Origin: Orbus sasakiae
GTDB taxonomy: Bacteria; Pseudomonadota; Gammaproteobacteria; Enterobacterales; Orbaceae
Length of the DNA: 64,000 nt
Direction: 5' to 3'
Assembly (NCBI RefSeq): GCF_039542345.1
Contig: NZ_BAABHY010000001.1
Span: 558,001 to 622,000 of the forward strand
Program-made: the position numbers and the translations under genes
Notes under the pieces: generated by a model
What the model was told of the DNA's origin: nothing
Databases searched by the model: none
What the model saw: only the letters and a program-made list of their open reading frames with translations
Shown: one piece after another, positions 7,629 to 16,720 of the stretch
How positions within the stretch are numbered: the first letter of the stretch is position 1
Layout of the letters: the number at the start of each line of letters is the position of its first letter

Positions 7629-10600
7629 ATGTCTATGATGAGATTTTGCCCCAATTGCCAAACTGAACGGTCATTATATGAGATTTTTTGTGAGGGTCAG
7701 CATAATGGACATCAATGTGGATGGGACTTATCGCGTGAGGCGATAAGAGAAACGGGCTGGCGGCCTGCTTTAATTATTACCGCTGAACAATTACCCTCTA
7801 TTCCCAATGATTGTACCGGCTTAACCTGCCGTAATGGTCACCCAATCGAAGCGGGGGATTTAATTTGCCTGACATGTGGTGAAGACGTTGCCGCGGTAGC
7901 AGAACATTTACCAACATCGACGTCTACGTCTGATGATTCAATTCATTGTGCACAAAGTGCGCCCAATCCATCAGAAACATCGGTGAATGATTGGCGTTTA
8001 TTACAAAAAATTGCTGAATCAGACGATGTCTTTACGCGCTATCATGTTGAACATCGTACGTTGCTAACACACGCAACCTTGACGTTGTATGCGGTCGATC
8101 GTGAGCCCAATAGTGATATCTATGACGTACTCAGAACCTTACCACGCGAACATGTGCCTGAGATCATTGAGTCAGGACGATGGCAAGGGCAAGCTTATGT
8201 TGTGACCGAACGTCTGTCACACGGTTCTTTAGCTGACGCTGGGATCATCATGACGGATATTCCGACCATTAAACACGTGGTCAGTGAACTTGGTTCGGCA
8301 CTCAATTGCTTTGCGCAAGCGGGGCTGCGTCTTTGTGATTTACGCCCAGAAACATTACTGGTTCGCACCAATCAGCCACTTGATTTAGTTGTCACCGATT
8401 TTGGGTCAGCCAGACTTTCTGAATTTGATTTGGATATTATTTCACCTTTAACATCAAGCTACTATATGGCGCCGGAAACCGTGGTCGGTGGAGTCAGTAT
8501 GAGTTCAGATTGGTGGAGTCTTGGCATGATATTGCTAGAACAGCTGACTGACGGCACGTGTTTTCAGCATGTGAATCAACAGGCATTTATGATTCATATT
8601 TTGACAAATGGTGTTGTTATTCCCGACCATCTCGATTCGGATATCCAATTGCTACTAAGGGGATTATTAACTAAAAATCATCATCAACGCTGGCAATGGC
8701 TTGACGTTCAAGCATGGTTAAAAGGCGAGATGGTGGCATCGCCTACCAGTAGGGTAATTGAGCAAGAGGTACTCGATGGCGTCGCGATTGAGCTTAATCG
8801 CCGTTTTTACCGCAAACCGGAACATTTTGCCCTTGCTGCCGCGGAGCATGCTCATTGGCAAGCCGCCACTGAGCTACTTTTAAATGGATCACTGTTAACC
8901 TGGTTAACACAAATTGAGTATGATATCAGTAAAATGAATCATATTCGGTTTGTTATTCAGCAAGATTCACTGCCCAATAATGCCAAATTGATGTTAGCAC
9001 TTAAGGTGCTAAATCAGGATATGCCTTTGGTGTGGGAGGGCGAAATTGTATCATCACCTTGGTTGCTAAAATACCCCATTGAGGGGTATCAACTCATTAG
9101 TGGCATGGTGCCCGCATTCCTAAGACAATTGAATACGGAGAGTTGGTTATGGCAATTACACGAACGTATTGCAATCGTATTTAAACGTGCTAAAAATATT
9201 GAGATTGAACTCGTCGATGACTTTGTGAAAATTCATCTGTTGTCTACATCACGTACGCAGTTGTTAGCACAATGGCAAGAGCGTTGGCAGCTGTTCCCTG
9301 ATGCCATTCATCCTGGCGTGTTATCGCTTATGGAAAGAACAATTATTAGTGATGAAGACCTGATCATTTTATTGAGTTGCCCATTATCGCTATTTCGATC
9401 AGCTGATAATGTCTTATTGGATATTAATCAACAGGTCAAAGATCTTAATATTTTAGCGTTTTCAGCAGAATCATTGCCTAAATTGATCCTCCAACCAAGG
9501 GTCGCGCTTTATAAAGAACTTAATGAGCGAATTATCGGTTTTGCTAAAACAGGCTACGATGAGATTAATCAGTGGGTAGAACAATATCGATTGGAAAAAC
9601 GGCTTCCATTAAATCGATTGCTTTTGTTACTCGGTATCGAAAAACAGCAGTGGCGACAACCTGAAGAATATCAATATATCACTCAGATAATGGATTATTT
9701 TAGTAAGAAAGTTGCAACAGCCATTATGCTTGGCCCGTTAGTGAGAATGCGGTTAGGGCCTCTTTCATCACGTGTGGATCTGAGCTCTTTAGGGACGGAA
9801 ACAAAGCCCAGCGATGTTTTACTTAACCATTTACTAACGCGAAATGTAAAACCGTGCCGTGTAGATCCGATGGTATTTTCGAATAATAGTCCACTGAATA
9901 GACGAATGGTGAATCTCCAAAATCAGTGTCGATCAGATTTTCGTGATAGTGGTGTGAATGGGTTATATATGGGTTTTCCTTTTCTTTATTATAAGGAAAG
10001 TCATGTTAACCGTCTGCCACGTATTGCCCCTGTCTTTTTGTGGCCACTTAACATTAATAGTGAGCTCGGTGCAACTCAAAATACGACGCTAGCATTTGAT
10101 AACCAACGTGAAGAAGTGCGAATCAATCCTGCGCTTGAGCACATGCTGGGTAAATCCCTGTTCACGCGGTTGTCAAATAAACTTGATGAATTAATGATTC
10201 GTTCCACTTTACATCAACATGATGTCATGGATATGTTAAGTGACATGGGATTAGTCTTAAATCATCAATTAATCCCATTACCTGAAAATACAGAGATTGA
10301 AAGTGGTAAATTATTTTTCGATTGTGTTGCGGTGATATTCAATGTCAATTTTGTTGGTCAAGTTATTGGTGAGGATCTACGGTTTCTCAAGCAACTGTCG
10401 CCAACAGGAACCGGCCTTGAAACAGCTATGCGACTTAATACTGCAACTGAAAATTTGGCTATCGTTGATAAACCTCCTGAGCATCAACGCTTTTTGACGG
10501 TTGCCAGTGATCCGTCACAAGAAAATGCGATATTTAAGGCACGTCAGGCGCCTGGACTATTGATTGAAGGGCCGCCGGGTACTGGTAAAAGTCAAACGAT

Positions 10601-13600
10601 TGTGAATATGGTGGCTGATGCAATCGGGCGTAATAAAACACTATTAATTGTTTGTCAAAAAAAAGCCGCACTGGATGTGGTATATAAACGGTTAGTTGCT
10701 GAAAAGCTGGCATCTCGTAGCTTAATGATAAATGCGATCAATACCGATCGACAGGCGATTATCAGTAGTGTCAGGGAACAAGTGGTTGCCATCTTAAAAG
10801 GGCACAATGAACCGATCGATATGTTAGTCCGTGCTCGTGAACAGCAAGCTAATTTTGTGTCATCTTTGGAACAGCGTCTTGATGAGGTGTATCAATCGGT
10901 TCATCATCAAGATAATCAAATAGGTTTAAATTATCGACAACTTATTAGTGAGTTAATTTATTTAAGTCGCGATGAATTGCCATTTTCTGCCCCACAACTT
11001 AGACAAAGTTTACAAGACTTAAATCTGCATCAGTTGATGTTATTAGAAAATGAATGTGCACCATTAATTCGCTATTGGTTACCCGCTTATTATGAAAATA
11101 ATCCACTGATTCATTTATCATTATTTTCACACGATACGGCAACGATTAATGATTTTTTAAAGACATTTAATGACTTTTTAGAAACAGAAAAAAGCCGTGT
11201 TGAAATCTTGGCATTACATCAAAGTCGTTTTGATTTTGATGAACCTACGCCTTATAAGGCGTGGATTAAAACTTATGCTCAAGATTTGCTTGCAATTACA
11301 GAGCCAGTGCGAGGCAGATTAAATAAATGGTTAAGCCTTTTTAACTCTGACCGTGGTGCACAGATCTTACATCAACTCAATCAAGTTTTAGAACAACAGC
11401 AAACGATTCGTCATCATGTATGGCACGATATTTCACCAACATTAATTCGTTTCACGCCTCAACACTTACAACAGTTGATTTTGTATACCCAAGTAGCAAA
11501 CTCTGCCCGTTCATGGCTATCGATATTGAATGTTAAACGTAAACTGTATTGTTACCGTGTGAAGCGTACGCTCAATGAATTGGGCTATCATTTTGATGCT
11601 CAAACATTAAACCGATTCTTACAAGCCTTGCAACTCGAGCAACAGTATCGTCCAATCCGTGATGCGTTAAATTCGTTATATCAACACCTTGATCTCCCTC
11701 CTTATCCGGCCGAAATGGGGCATTCAATTGGCGACGATATTCGTCTACGTATTGCGCAATTGCAAGACGTGCAGCAATGGGCTGTGAAACTTTCAACTTC
11801 CCCTGCCCATGACGATATTGAGCAAGCTGTGTTAAATAGCACACAAGCAGTTAATACACTCTTACAAGACTTTGATGTAGCTTTCGTGCGTTATGAGGCA
11901 AAGGTCAAGTCCATTAATTCGTTAATCACGATTAAGAGCTACCTGAATTCTGACATTTATGAAGCTGCTAACTTGGCTATCTGCCATCATCAATCAACAC
12001 CGCTTGATATCCTGATGATTCAACAGCATTTATCAGAGGTGTATCATTATCAATATTTTAGGGTTCGGTCCCGGCATTTATCTTCCGAGGCAATGACGTT
12101 ATTAATGCATTTACGAACGTATCACAATGAATTAGAGAAAATGCCAGAACATCAGCTTGAACAGAGCTTTAGGCAAGTGTTAAATTTTGAAGCTAGACTG
12201 AGTTGGAAATCAAAGTTAGAGCAAGAAACCCCCGCCTTGTTAGCGGATAACCAAGAACACGAGCAGTATATTGCTGAATTGCTTGAAGCCGATAAAGGGA
12301 TGAGACACCTTAATCGACAGTTCTTAAACAATAATATTGATCGTTCTGCATTGGCCTCACTGGGTGAATGGGAAGCGATTACCCGTTTAACAGGGCAACG
12401 TGCACTGAGATTAAGGGAGTTTATCAACAGGGGGATTGGTTTAGGGTTAATGTCAGTCAGACCAGTATGGTTAATGACCCCAGACGTTGCCAGTCAAGTA
12501 TTACCCCTTAAAGCGGGATTATTTGATGTTGTTATCTATGATGAAGCGTCACAAATGCCGGTTGAATATGCGTTACCGACATTGTATCGCGCTAAAACCA
12601 TAATTGTCAGCGGTGATGAAAAACAGATGCCGCCAACGTCTTTTTTCAGTAGTCAAATACAGATGGATGAAGAGGAGTCACCTGATCTCAAACTGTCCTA
12701 TGAAGAAATTAGCGAAAAAGAGCAGAAAGAACAGGAAAATCTTTGGAATCAGCGAGAAATTATTGATTGCCCAGATTTGTTACAATTAGGTCGCAGTGTA
12801 TTACCATCAACGACCTTACAGGTGCACTACCGTTCAAATTATCGTGAACTGATTCATTTTTCGAATGTTGCTTTTTATGCTAAACGGCTTAATGTCCCTG
12901 TGCGCCATTCAAAAGAAACATTGCAACTGATTAAACCTATTGAGTTAATTCAAATTAATGGTATTTATAAGGATCAGTCAAATCTTGAAGAAGCACAGTG
13001 CGTTATCGAGCAAATTTCCACATTGTGGCAAGTAGATGCGTCAAAAAGACCGACTATCGGGGTGGTAACGTTTAATAAAAAACAAGCTGAACTGATCTCG
13101 ACATTGATTCATCAACGTATTGCTGAAGATGAAATGTTTAAACAGACTTATATTGAGGAAATCAATCGGCAAGATAGTGGCGAAGATATGTCTTTCTTCA
13201 TAAAAAATGTTGAAAATGTGCAGGGTGATGAACGGGATATTATCATTTTTTCGACAACATTTGGTCGTAATGAATCAGGTACTTTTCGCCGTCATTTTGG
13301 TGTGTTGGGGCAACAAGGCGGCGAACGTCGGCTCAATGTGGCCATTACTCGTGCTAAACATCGAGTGATGATTATATCGTCTATGCCGATTGATGCGATT
13401 TCAGATATGTTAGAGACTCAGCGTCCACCACAGTCACCACGTGACTATCTGCAATCGTACCTTGAGTATGCGCGTACCCTGACGCATGCACTGTGGCAAC
13501 AAAATAAAGAACTGTTAAATCGTTTTCATTCCATTGAGACGCAAAGTCCTCTTCAAGCAAATCAAGGGCGTGATGGTTTCTTAAATGATGTCGCAAAATT

Positions 13601-13892
13601 CCTTGATACGCTTAATATTTCTTACGATCAGTTATCGACCAATGACGTTTTTTCGTTAGATTTTGCGATTAAAGATCCCCAAACTAACCTGTATATATTA
13701 GGAATAGAGTGTGATCCTCCGCATCATCCTTTACTCGCTAATGCCCGTTCCAGAGAAATTTGGCGCATCAATGTGTTAAAACGCTCATTACCGGACATCT
13801 TCCGAATTTCATCGGCAAGTTGGTTTAGTCATAAAGATCAAATCCAACAGACCTTAAAACAATTAATTGATAAGCTAAATAATAAAGAGTAA
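7629..13892 (+). CDS. Giant zinc-ribbon / kinase-like / SF1 helicase / Vsr-like nuclease protein (cassette gene 3)
   Basis: A 2087-residue multidomain protein. Residues 1-90 hold two zinc ribbons (Cys7, 10, 21, 30; then Cys67, His71, Cys80, Cys83). Residues about 115-370 are a protein-kinase fold with Asp237 (CDLRPET) and DFG at 257-259 and a MAPE segment, but no glycine loop or ATP-anchoring lysine is visible and the catalytic Asn is Thr, so it may be a pseudokinase. A helical region of about 600 residues follows. An SF1 DNA2/NAM7-type (COG1112-like) helicase has Walker A GPPGTGKS (981-988), a long insert of about 550 residues, DEAS at 1638, GDEKQMPPTS, VQGDERD (1864-1870) and motif VI RRLNVAITR (1900-1908). 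The C-terminus is a Vsr/MTES_1575-like nuclease with Asp2011 and GIECD (Glu2027). A DNA- or RNA-targeting effector is inferred. Confidence 0.85.
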   Translation: MSMMRFCPNCQTERSLYEIFCEGQHNGHQCGWDLSREAIRETGWRPALIITAEQLPSIPNDCTGLTCRNGHPIEAGDLICLTCGEDVAAVAEHLPTSTSTSDDSIHCAQSAPNPSETSVNDWRLLQKIAESDDVFTRYHVEHRTLLTHATLTLYAVDREPNSDIYDVLRTLPREHVPEIIESGRWQGQAYVVTERLSHGSLADAGIIMTDIPTIKHVVSELGSALNCFAQAGLRLCDLRPETLLVRTNQPLDLVVTDFGSARLSEFDLDIISPLTSSYYMAPETVVGGVSMSSDWWSLGMILLEQLTDGTCFQHVNQQAFMIHILTNGVVIPDHLDSDIQLLLRGLLTKNHHQRWQWLDVQAWLKGEMVASPTSRVIEQEVLDGVAIELNRRFYRKPEHFALAAAEHAHWQAATELLLNGSLLTWLTQIEYDISKMNHIRFVIQQDSLPNNAKLMLALKVLNQDMPLVWEGEIVSSPWLLKYPIEGYQLISGMVPAFLRQLNTESWLWQLHERIAIVFKRAKNIEIELVDDFVKIHLLSTSRTQLLAQWQERWQLFPDAIHPGVLSLMERTIISDEDLIILLSCPLSLFRSADNVLLDINQQVKDLNILAFSAESLPKLILQPRVALYKELNERIIGFAKTGYDEINQWVEQYRLEKRLPLNRLLLLLGIEKQQWRQPEEYQYITQIMDYFSKKVATAIMLGPLVRMRLGPLSSRVDLSSLGTETKPSDVLLNHLLTRNVKPCRVDPMVFSNNSPLNRRMVNLQNQCRSDFRDSGVNGLYMGFPFLYYKESHVNRLPRIAPVFLWPLNINSELGATQNTTLAFDNQREEVRINPALEHMLGKSLFTRLSNKLDELMIRSTLHQHDVMDMLSDMGLVLNHQLIPLPENTEIESGKLFFDCVAVIFNVNFVGQVIGEDLRFLKQLSPTGTGLETAMRLNTATENLAIVDKPPEHQRFLTVASDPSQENAIFKARQAPGLLIEGPPGTGKSQTIVNMVADAIGRNKTLLIVCQKKAALDVVYKRLVAEKLASRSLMINAINTDRQAIISSVREQVVAILKGHNEPIDMLVRAREQQANFVSSLEQRLDEVYQSVHHQDNQIGLNYRQLISELIYLSRDELPFSAPQLRQSLQDLNLHQLMLLENECAPLIRYWLPAYYENNPLIHLSLFSHDTATINDFLKTFNDFLETEKSRVEILALHQSRFDFDEPTPYKAWIKTYAQDLLAITEPVRGRLNKWLSLFNSDRGAQILHQLNQVLEQQQTIRHHVWHDISPTLIRFTPQHLQQLILYTQVANSARSWLSILNVKRKLYCYRVKRTLNELGYHFDAQTLNRFLQALQLEQQYRPIRDALNSLYQHLDLPPYPAEMGHSIGDDIRLRIAQLQDVQQWAVKLSTSPAHDDIEQAVLNSTQAVNTLLQDFDVAFVRYEAKVKSINSLITIKSYLNSDIYEAANLAICHHQSTPLDILMIQQHLSEVYHYQYFRVRSRHLSSEAMTLLMHLRTYHNELEKMPEHQLEQSFRQVLNFEARLSWKSKLEQETPALLADNQEHEQYIAELLEADKGMRHLNRQFLNNNIDRSALASLGEWEAITRLTGQRALRLREFINRGIGLGLMSVRPVWLMTPDVASQVLPLKAGLFDVVIYDEASQMPVEYALPTLYRAKTIIVSGDEKQMPPTSFFSSQIQMDEEESPDLKLSYEEISEKEQKEQENLWNQREIIDCPDLLQLGRSVLPSTTLQVHYRSNYRELIHFSNVAFYAKRLNVPVRHSKETLQLIKPIELIQINGIYKDQSNLEEAQCVIEQISTLWQVDASKRPTIGVVTFNKKQAELISTLIHQRIAEDEMFKQTYIEEINRQDSGEDMSFFIKNVENVQGDERDIIIFSTTFGRNESGTFRRHFGVLGQQGGERRLNVAITRAKHRVMIISSMPIDAISDMLETQRPPQSPRDYLQSYLEYARTLTHALWQQNKELLNRFHSIETQSPLQANQGRDGFLNDVAKFLDTLNISYDQLSTNDVFSLDFAIKDPQTNLYILGIECDPPHHPLLANARSREIWRINVLKRSLPDIFRISSASWFSHKDQIQQTLKQLIDKLNNKE

Positions 13893-13898
13893 AAGCGA

Positions 13899-15251
13899 AT
13901 GAGTGGACCAAAAGTTGTACGGATTATAACGCGTGAGGAAGTCATACAAAATTGTCAACAGCGACTAAACCGAGTCGATATTGCAATCAGCCAATGGCAA
14001 AATAAACGGCAACGATTAGGCGGTGATATTCAACATGACGTTGCCTTGATTACACAGCAACGTCAACAGTTACAGTCATTATTGCAAGCAGATGAATTTG
14101 AAGCATTACAAAAAAGTGTCCCTTTATTACTCGAATCGCTGGCGGTCAATATAACCGATCGTCAGGAGCAAGCAATCAATCGGCAGGCCATGCAGTTACA
14201 GCAGCAACGGCAAATAAAAGAGAATGCTGCCGTCATATTGCAACAACTTGAGAAAAAAACCCGTTCAACGGTGCCAAGTCAATTATTAGAACAAATTAGG
14301 CAAATAAAACAAGGGACACTAGCCGATGAGGCTAATCATATTTTACAAGCTGGCTTTGAGTTTATACAGCAATCACAAGCTATAACGCCCGTTATGACTG
14401 ATAGTCAAAAGGATATACTCAGTAAAATGACGCCAGGACACACCATGACGACGTTTGACGATTGGCGAAAAGCACAAGGAGGGTTAAACGAAAACTCGGC
14501 ATTGAAAAAATTGGATCGTTATATTAGTGAAATAAACATGATTGACCCTGTGTTAGCAACATCATATCTTTCAAGGATTGCACAACTTGAAAATGAATCC
14601 CATCAAGCGCAGTATCAACTCTTGTTAGATAGTCTGAATATTGACTTAGCTAATGATATTCGCCGTTGTAAACATTACCAAGCGTTAACGGCACGTTTAG
14701 AAGGTTTGCTTGCCGAAGTCAAAAATCAGCATATCACACTCCCCGAGGCGGTTGAATTGAAAATCAAACAATTGAATGCGGTGCAAATCGCTGAAGTTGA
14801 AAGTTTGATTACCGCTTGCCAAACCAGTATCGATCAGCACACGTCACAGATTACGGCGAATTATCGCCGACAGGCCATTTTAAATGGGTTATCTAAACTC
14901 GGTTATGAAGTCCGTGAAGGGATGGCGACCGTATGGCAAAAAGACGGGAAAATTATTGTCAATAATCCTTCTATACCAGGATATGGCATTGAAGTTGGCG
15001 GGCAAACAGCCAGTCCGCGTTTACAAATAAGACCGGTTCGTTTAACGCCGATCGAGGACCGTAAACGTGATTTAGATGTCGAAACCCTATGGTGTAATGA
15101 TTTCGATAAACTCAGGGAGTGGATGGCAAACCAAGGTTGTGAATTTGAACTTGAACGAAGCCTTGCAATTGGCCAAGCACCCGTAAAATATGTTTCAGTT
15201 ACAACGCAACAAGTTGAGACAGTAAACAAACTGAAAAATTATAAAGACTGA
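13899..15251 (+). CDS. Coiled-coil protein with conserved MSGPKVVRI start (cassette gene 4)
   Basis: A 450-residue cytosolic protein without a named domain that I can assign. It opens with MSGPKVVRIITREEV, which I recall as the characteristic start of a family of uncharacterised proteins. Residues about 15-330 are Gln- and Leu-rich and strongly helical (long runs such as QQRQQLQSLLQ), typical of coiled coil. Residues about 335-440 form a compact beta-rich C-terminal domain containing GYEVREGMATVWQKDGK and the conserved-looking ETLWCNDFDKL. It begins 6 bases after the giant gene, so it is cotranscribed and probably a structural or scaffold partner of it. Function unknown. Confidence 0.75.
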   Translation: MSGPKVVRIITREEVIQNCQQRLNRVDIAISQWQNKRQRLGGDIQHDVALITQQRQQLQSLLQADEFEALQKSVPLLLESLAVNITDRQEQAINRQAMQLQQQRQIKENAAVILQQLEKKTRSTVPSQLLEQIRQIKQGTLADEANHILQAGFEFIQQSQAITPVMTDSQKDILSKMTPGHTMTTFDDWRKAQGGLNENSALKKLDRYISEINMIDPVLATSYLSRIAQLENESHQAQYQLLLDSLNIDLANDIRRCKHYQALTARLEGLLAEVKNQHITLPEAVELKIKQLNAVQIAEVESLITACQTSIDQHTSQITANYRRQAILNGLSKLGYEVREGMATVWQKDGKIIVNNPSIPGYGIEVGGQTASPRLQIRPVRLTPIEDRKRDLDVETLWCNDFDKLREWMANQGCEFELERSLAIGQAPVKYVSVTTQQVETVNKLKNYKD

Positions 15252-15270
15252 GTCAAGGCCTACAGTAAGT

Positions 15271-15358
15271 GTATCGTTATCAAAATGAGACAGATGATGT
15301 TATTGCATTTTAGCTTTATTAAGCACAACATGATCTGTATCACTGTGTTTATCGATAC
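15271..15358. repeat. Nested inverted repeat at the 3' end of the cassette
   Basis: Inner arms ACAGATGATGTT (15290-15301) and AACATGATCTGT (15327-15338) match at 11 of 12 positions. Outer arms GTATCG (15271-15276) and CGATAC (15353-15358) also pair. The structure sits between convergent genes, so a bidirectional terminator or a boundary element is plausible. There is no clear T-tract, so termination is not certain. Confidence 0.5.
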
Positions 15359-15372
15359 AAAAATCAGCTCAC

Positions 15373-15768
15373 TTAAATAAATTTACCATCAACATAAAAC
15401 CAGTGAGAATCATGTTTGATAAAACGGCTGATTTCATGCATTTTTTCAGCTTTGCCTTGGCTATTACGGTAGCGCGCAGTGAATTCAACAAATGCTTCAT
15501 TCGGCGATTGGCTATCCCAGCTTTTATGAATGACTAATTCTATCCATTTAGCTTCACTGATCTCTTCGGCGAGTTTACTTGGCAATGTTTTAGGGTGCCA
15601 AGTTTTGACTAAGTAATCGGCTTTACGCAGTGCGTAAGCGCTGTAACGTGAGCGCATTAACGTTTCGGCGGTTGGCGCATTTTTTTGCCAAAGGTGATAC
15701 GGTTCGCAACAATCTTGGTAAGATTGATTTGAGCAGCAAGGGCATAATTGAGCTATTTTTTTATTCAT
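15373..15768 (-). CDS. ychJ: YchJ-like SEC-C motif protein, short form
   Basis: A 131-residue protein of the UPF0225/YchJ family. The N-terminal metal-binding motif is CPCCSNQSYQDCC, followed by the family core LMRSRYSAYALRKADYLVKTWHP and a compact alpha/beta domain (FVEFTARYR). E. coli YchJ is 152 residues and ends with a second SEC-C zinc motif, which is absent here: the protein stops at VDGKFI. The role is unknown; SEC-C motifs bind zinc and are often linked to protein quality control. It lies 18 bp after lysO on the same strand, in an apparent ybjX-lysO-ychJ transcript. Confidence 0.88.
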   Translation of the reverse strand: MNKKIAQLCPCCSNQSYQDCCEPYHLWQKNAPTAETLMRSRYSAYALRKADYLVKTWHPKTLPSKLAEEISEAKWIELVIHKSWDSQSPNEAFVEFTARYRNSQGKAEKMHEISRFIKHDSHWFYVDGKFI

Positions 15769-15786
15769 AATTCAGTGTACTTTAAG

Positions 15787-16695
15787 TTAGAAATAGTAGT
15801 TAAGGAACGTCATTAACACGGGCATAATCAGCGTTAATAAAAACCCTTGTACAATGGCAGGTGGTACCATCACAATCCCACCACCTTTTTGTAGCATCGG
15901 TAGGGTAAAGTCCATGGAGGTAGCACCACAAATCCCTAATGACGTTAATTTAAAACGCTTGATTAAGCTTGGTATTAAAATGATCGCACACAGTTCACGC
16001 ATGATGTCGTTTAAAAAGCTGATACTACCGATAATAGGGCCTTGCGCCTCAGTCATTAAAACGCCAGATAAAGAGTACCAACCAAAGCCTGATGACATAG
16101 CTAATCCTGTATTAATCGGTAAATCTAATAAATAGGAAGCTAGCAAGCCACCGAGTAGCGCACTGAGTGTCACTACCAGTGTCGTGGTCATACCGACTTT
16201 ATTAATGAGGATTTGTTTAAGGCTAATGTTGTTACTCCGTAATTGAATACCAACCAGGACTAATAACACCACCAGCGTGACTTTACTGGCTGTTTCATTA
16301 TATTGCCAAATCGATAGGGGAAGGAGTCCGCAAATAAAACCCAATACCAGTGCCAAACAAATGCGTAACGATTCCAATATCATTTTAAAGCGAGATACTA
16401 AAGGTTCGCTATTTGGGCCTTTACTGCGCCACGGTAATACCACATCAATGACCATCAGTGCAATCATATTAAAGCCAAAAGTACAGATGAACAGTAGTAA
16501 GGTGGAATATATGATGGTCGTCAAGTGGCTTAATAAATCGTTAAGCTGCGCCAGCTCGCTGCCCATTAAAAATAGAATCAAATAGACCATCAAACTTAAT
16601 GATTGATTAATCGTATTGAGCCATTTGGGGTTAGATAATTTAATAAGATAGCCGATTAATAATGGAACCAGTGCTATCAAGATGCCAAACAACAT
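15787..16695 (-). CDS. lysO: L-lysine exporter LysO (YbjE family)
   Basis: Inner-membrane protein of about eight to ten transmembrane segments; E. coli LysO (299 residues) exports lysine and confers resistance to the toxic analogue thialysine. The 302-residue product is hydrophobic throughout and carries the family features SLMVYLILFLMGSELA near the N-terminus, the central RICLALVLGFICGLLPLS, and the C-terminal GFGWYSLSGVLM and CGATSMDFTLP. It sits 25 bp after ybjX. In E. coli lysO and ybjX are also near each other and near clpSA, so this is retained core synteny. Confidence 0.9.
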   Translation of the reverse strand: MLFGILIALVPLLIGYLIKLSNPKWLNTINQSLSLMVYLILFLMGSELAQLNDLLSHLTTIIYSTLLLFICTFGFNMIALMVIDVVLPWRSKGPNSEPLVSRFKMILESLRICLALVLGFICGLLPLSIWQYNETASKVTLVVLLVLVGIQLRSNNISLKQILINKVGMTTTLVVTLSALLGGLLASYLLDLPINTGLAMSSGFGWYSLSGVLMTEAQGPIIGSISFLNDIMRELCAIILIPSLIKRFKLTSLGICGATSMDFTLPMLQKGGGIVMVPPAIVQGFLLTLIMPVLMTFLNYYF

Positions 16696-16720
16696 AAATT
16701 GACCTTTGTGAACTTATTTT

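Noticed and set aside
5115..15251. Cassette as part of a prophage or integrative element
   Set aside because: No integrase, transposase, tRNA, flanking direct repeat or phage structural gene is visible on either side; base composition and codon use look like those of neighbouring genes.
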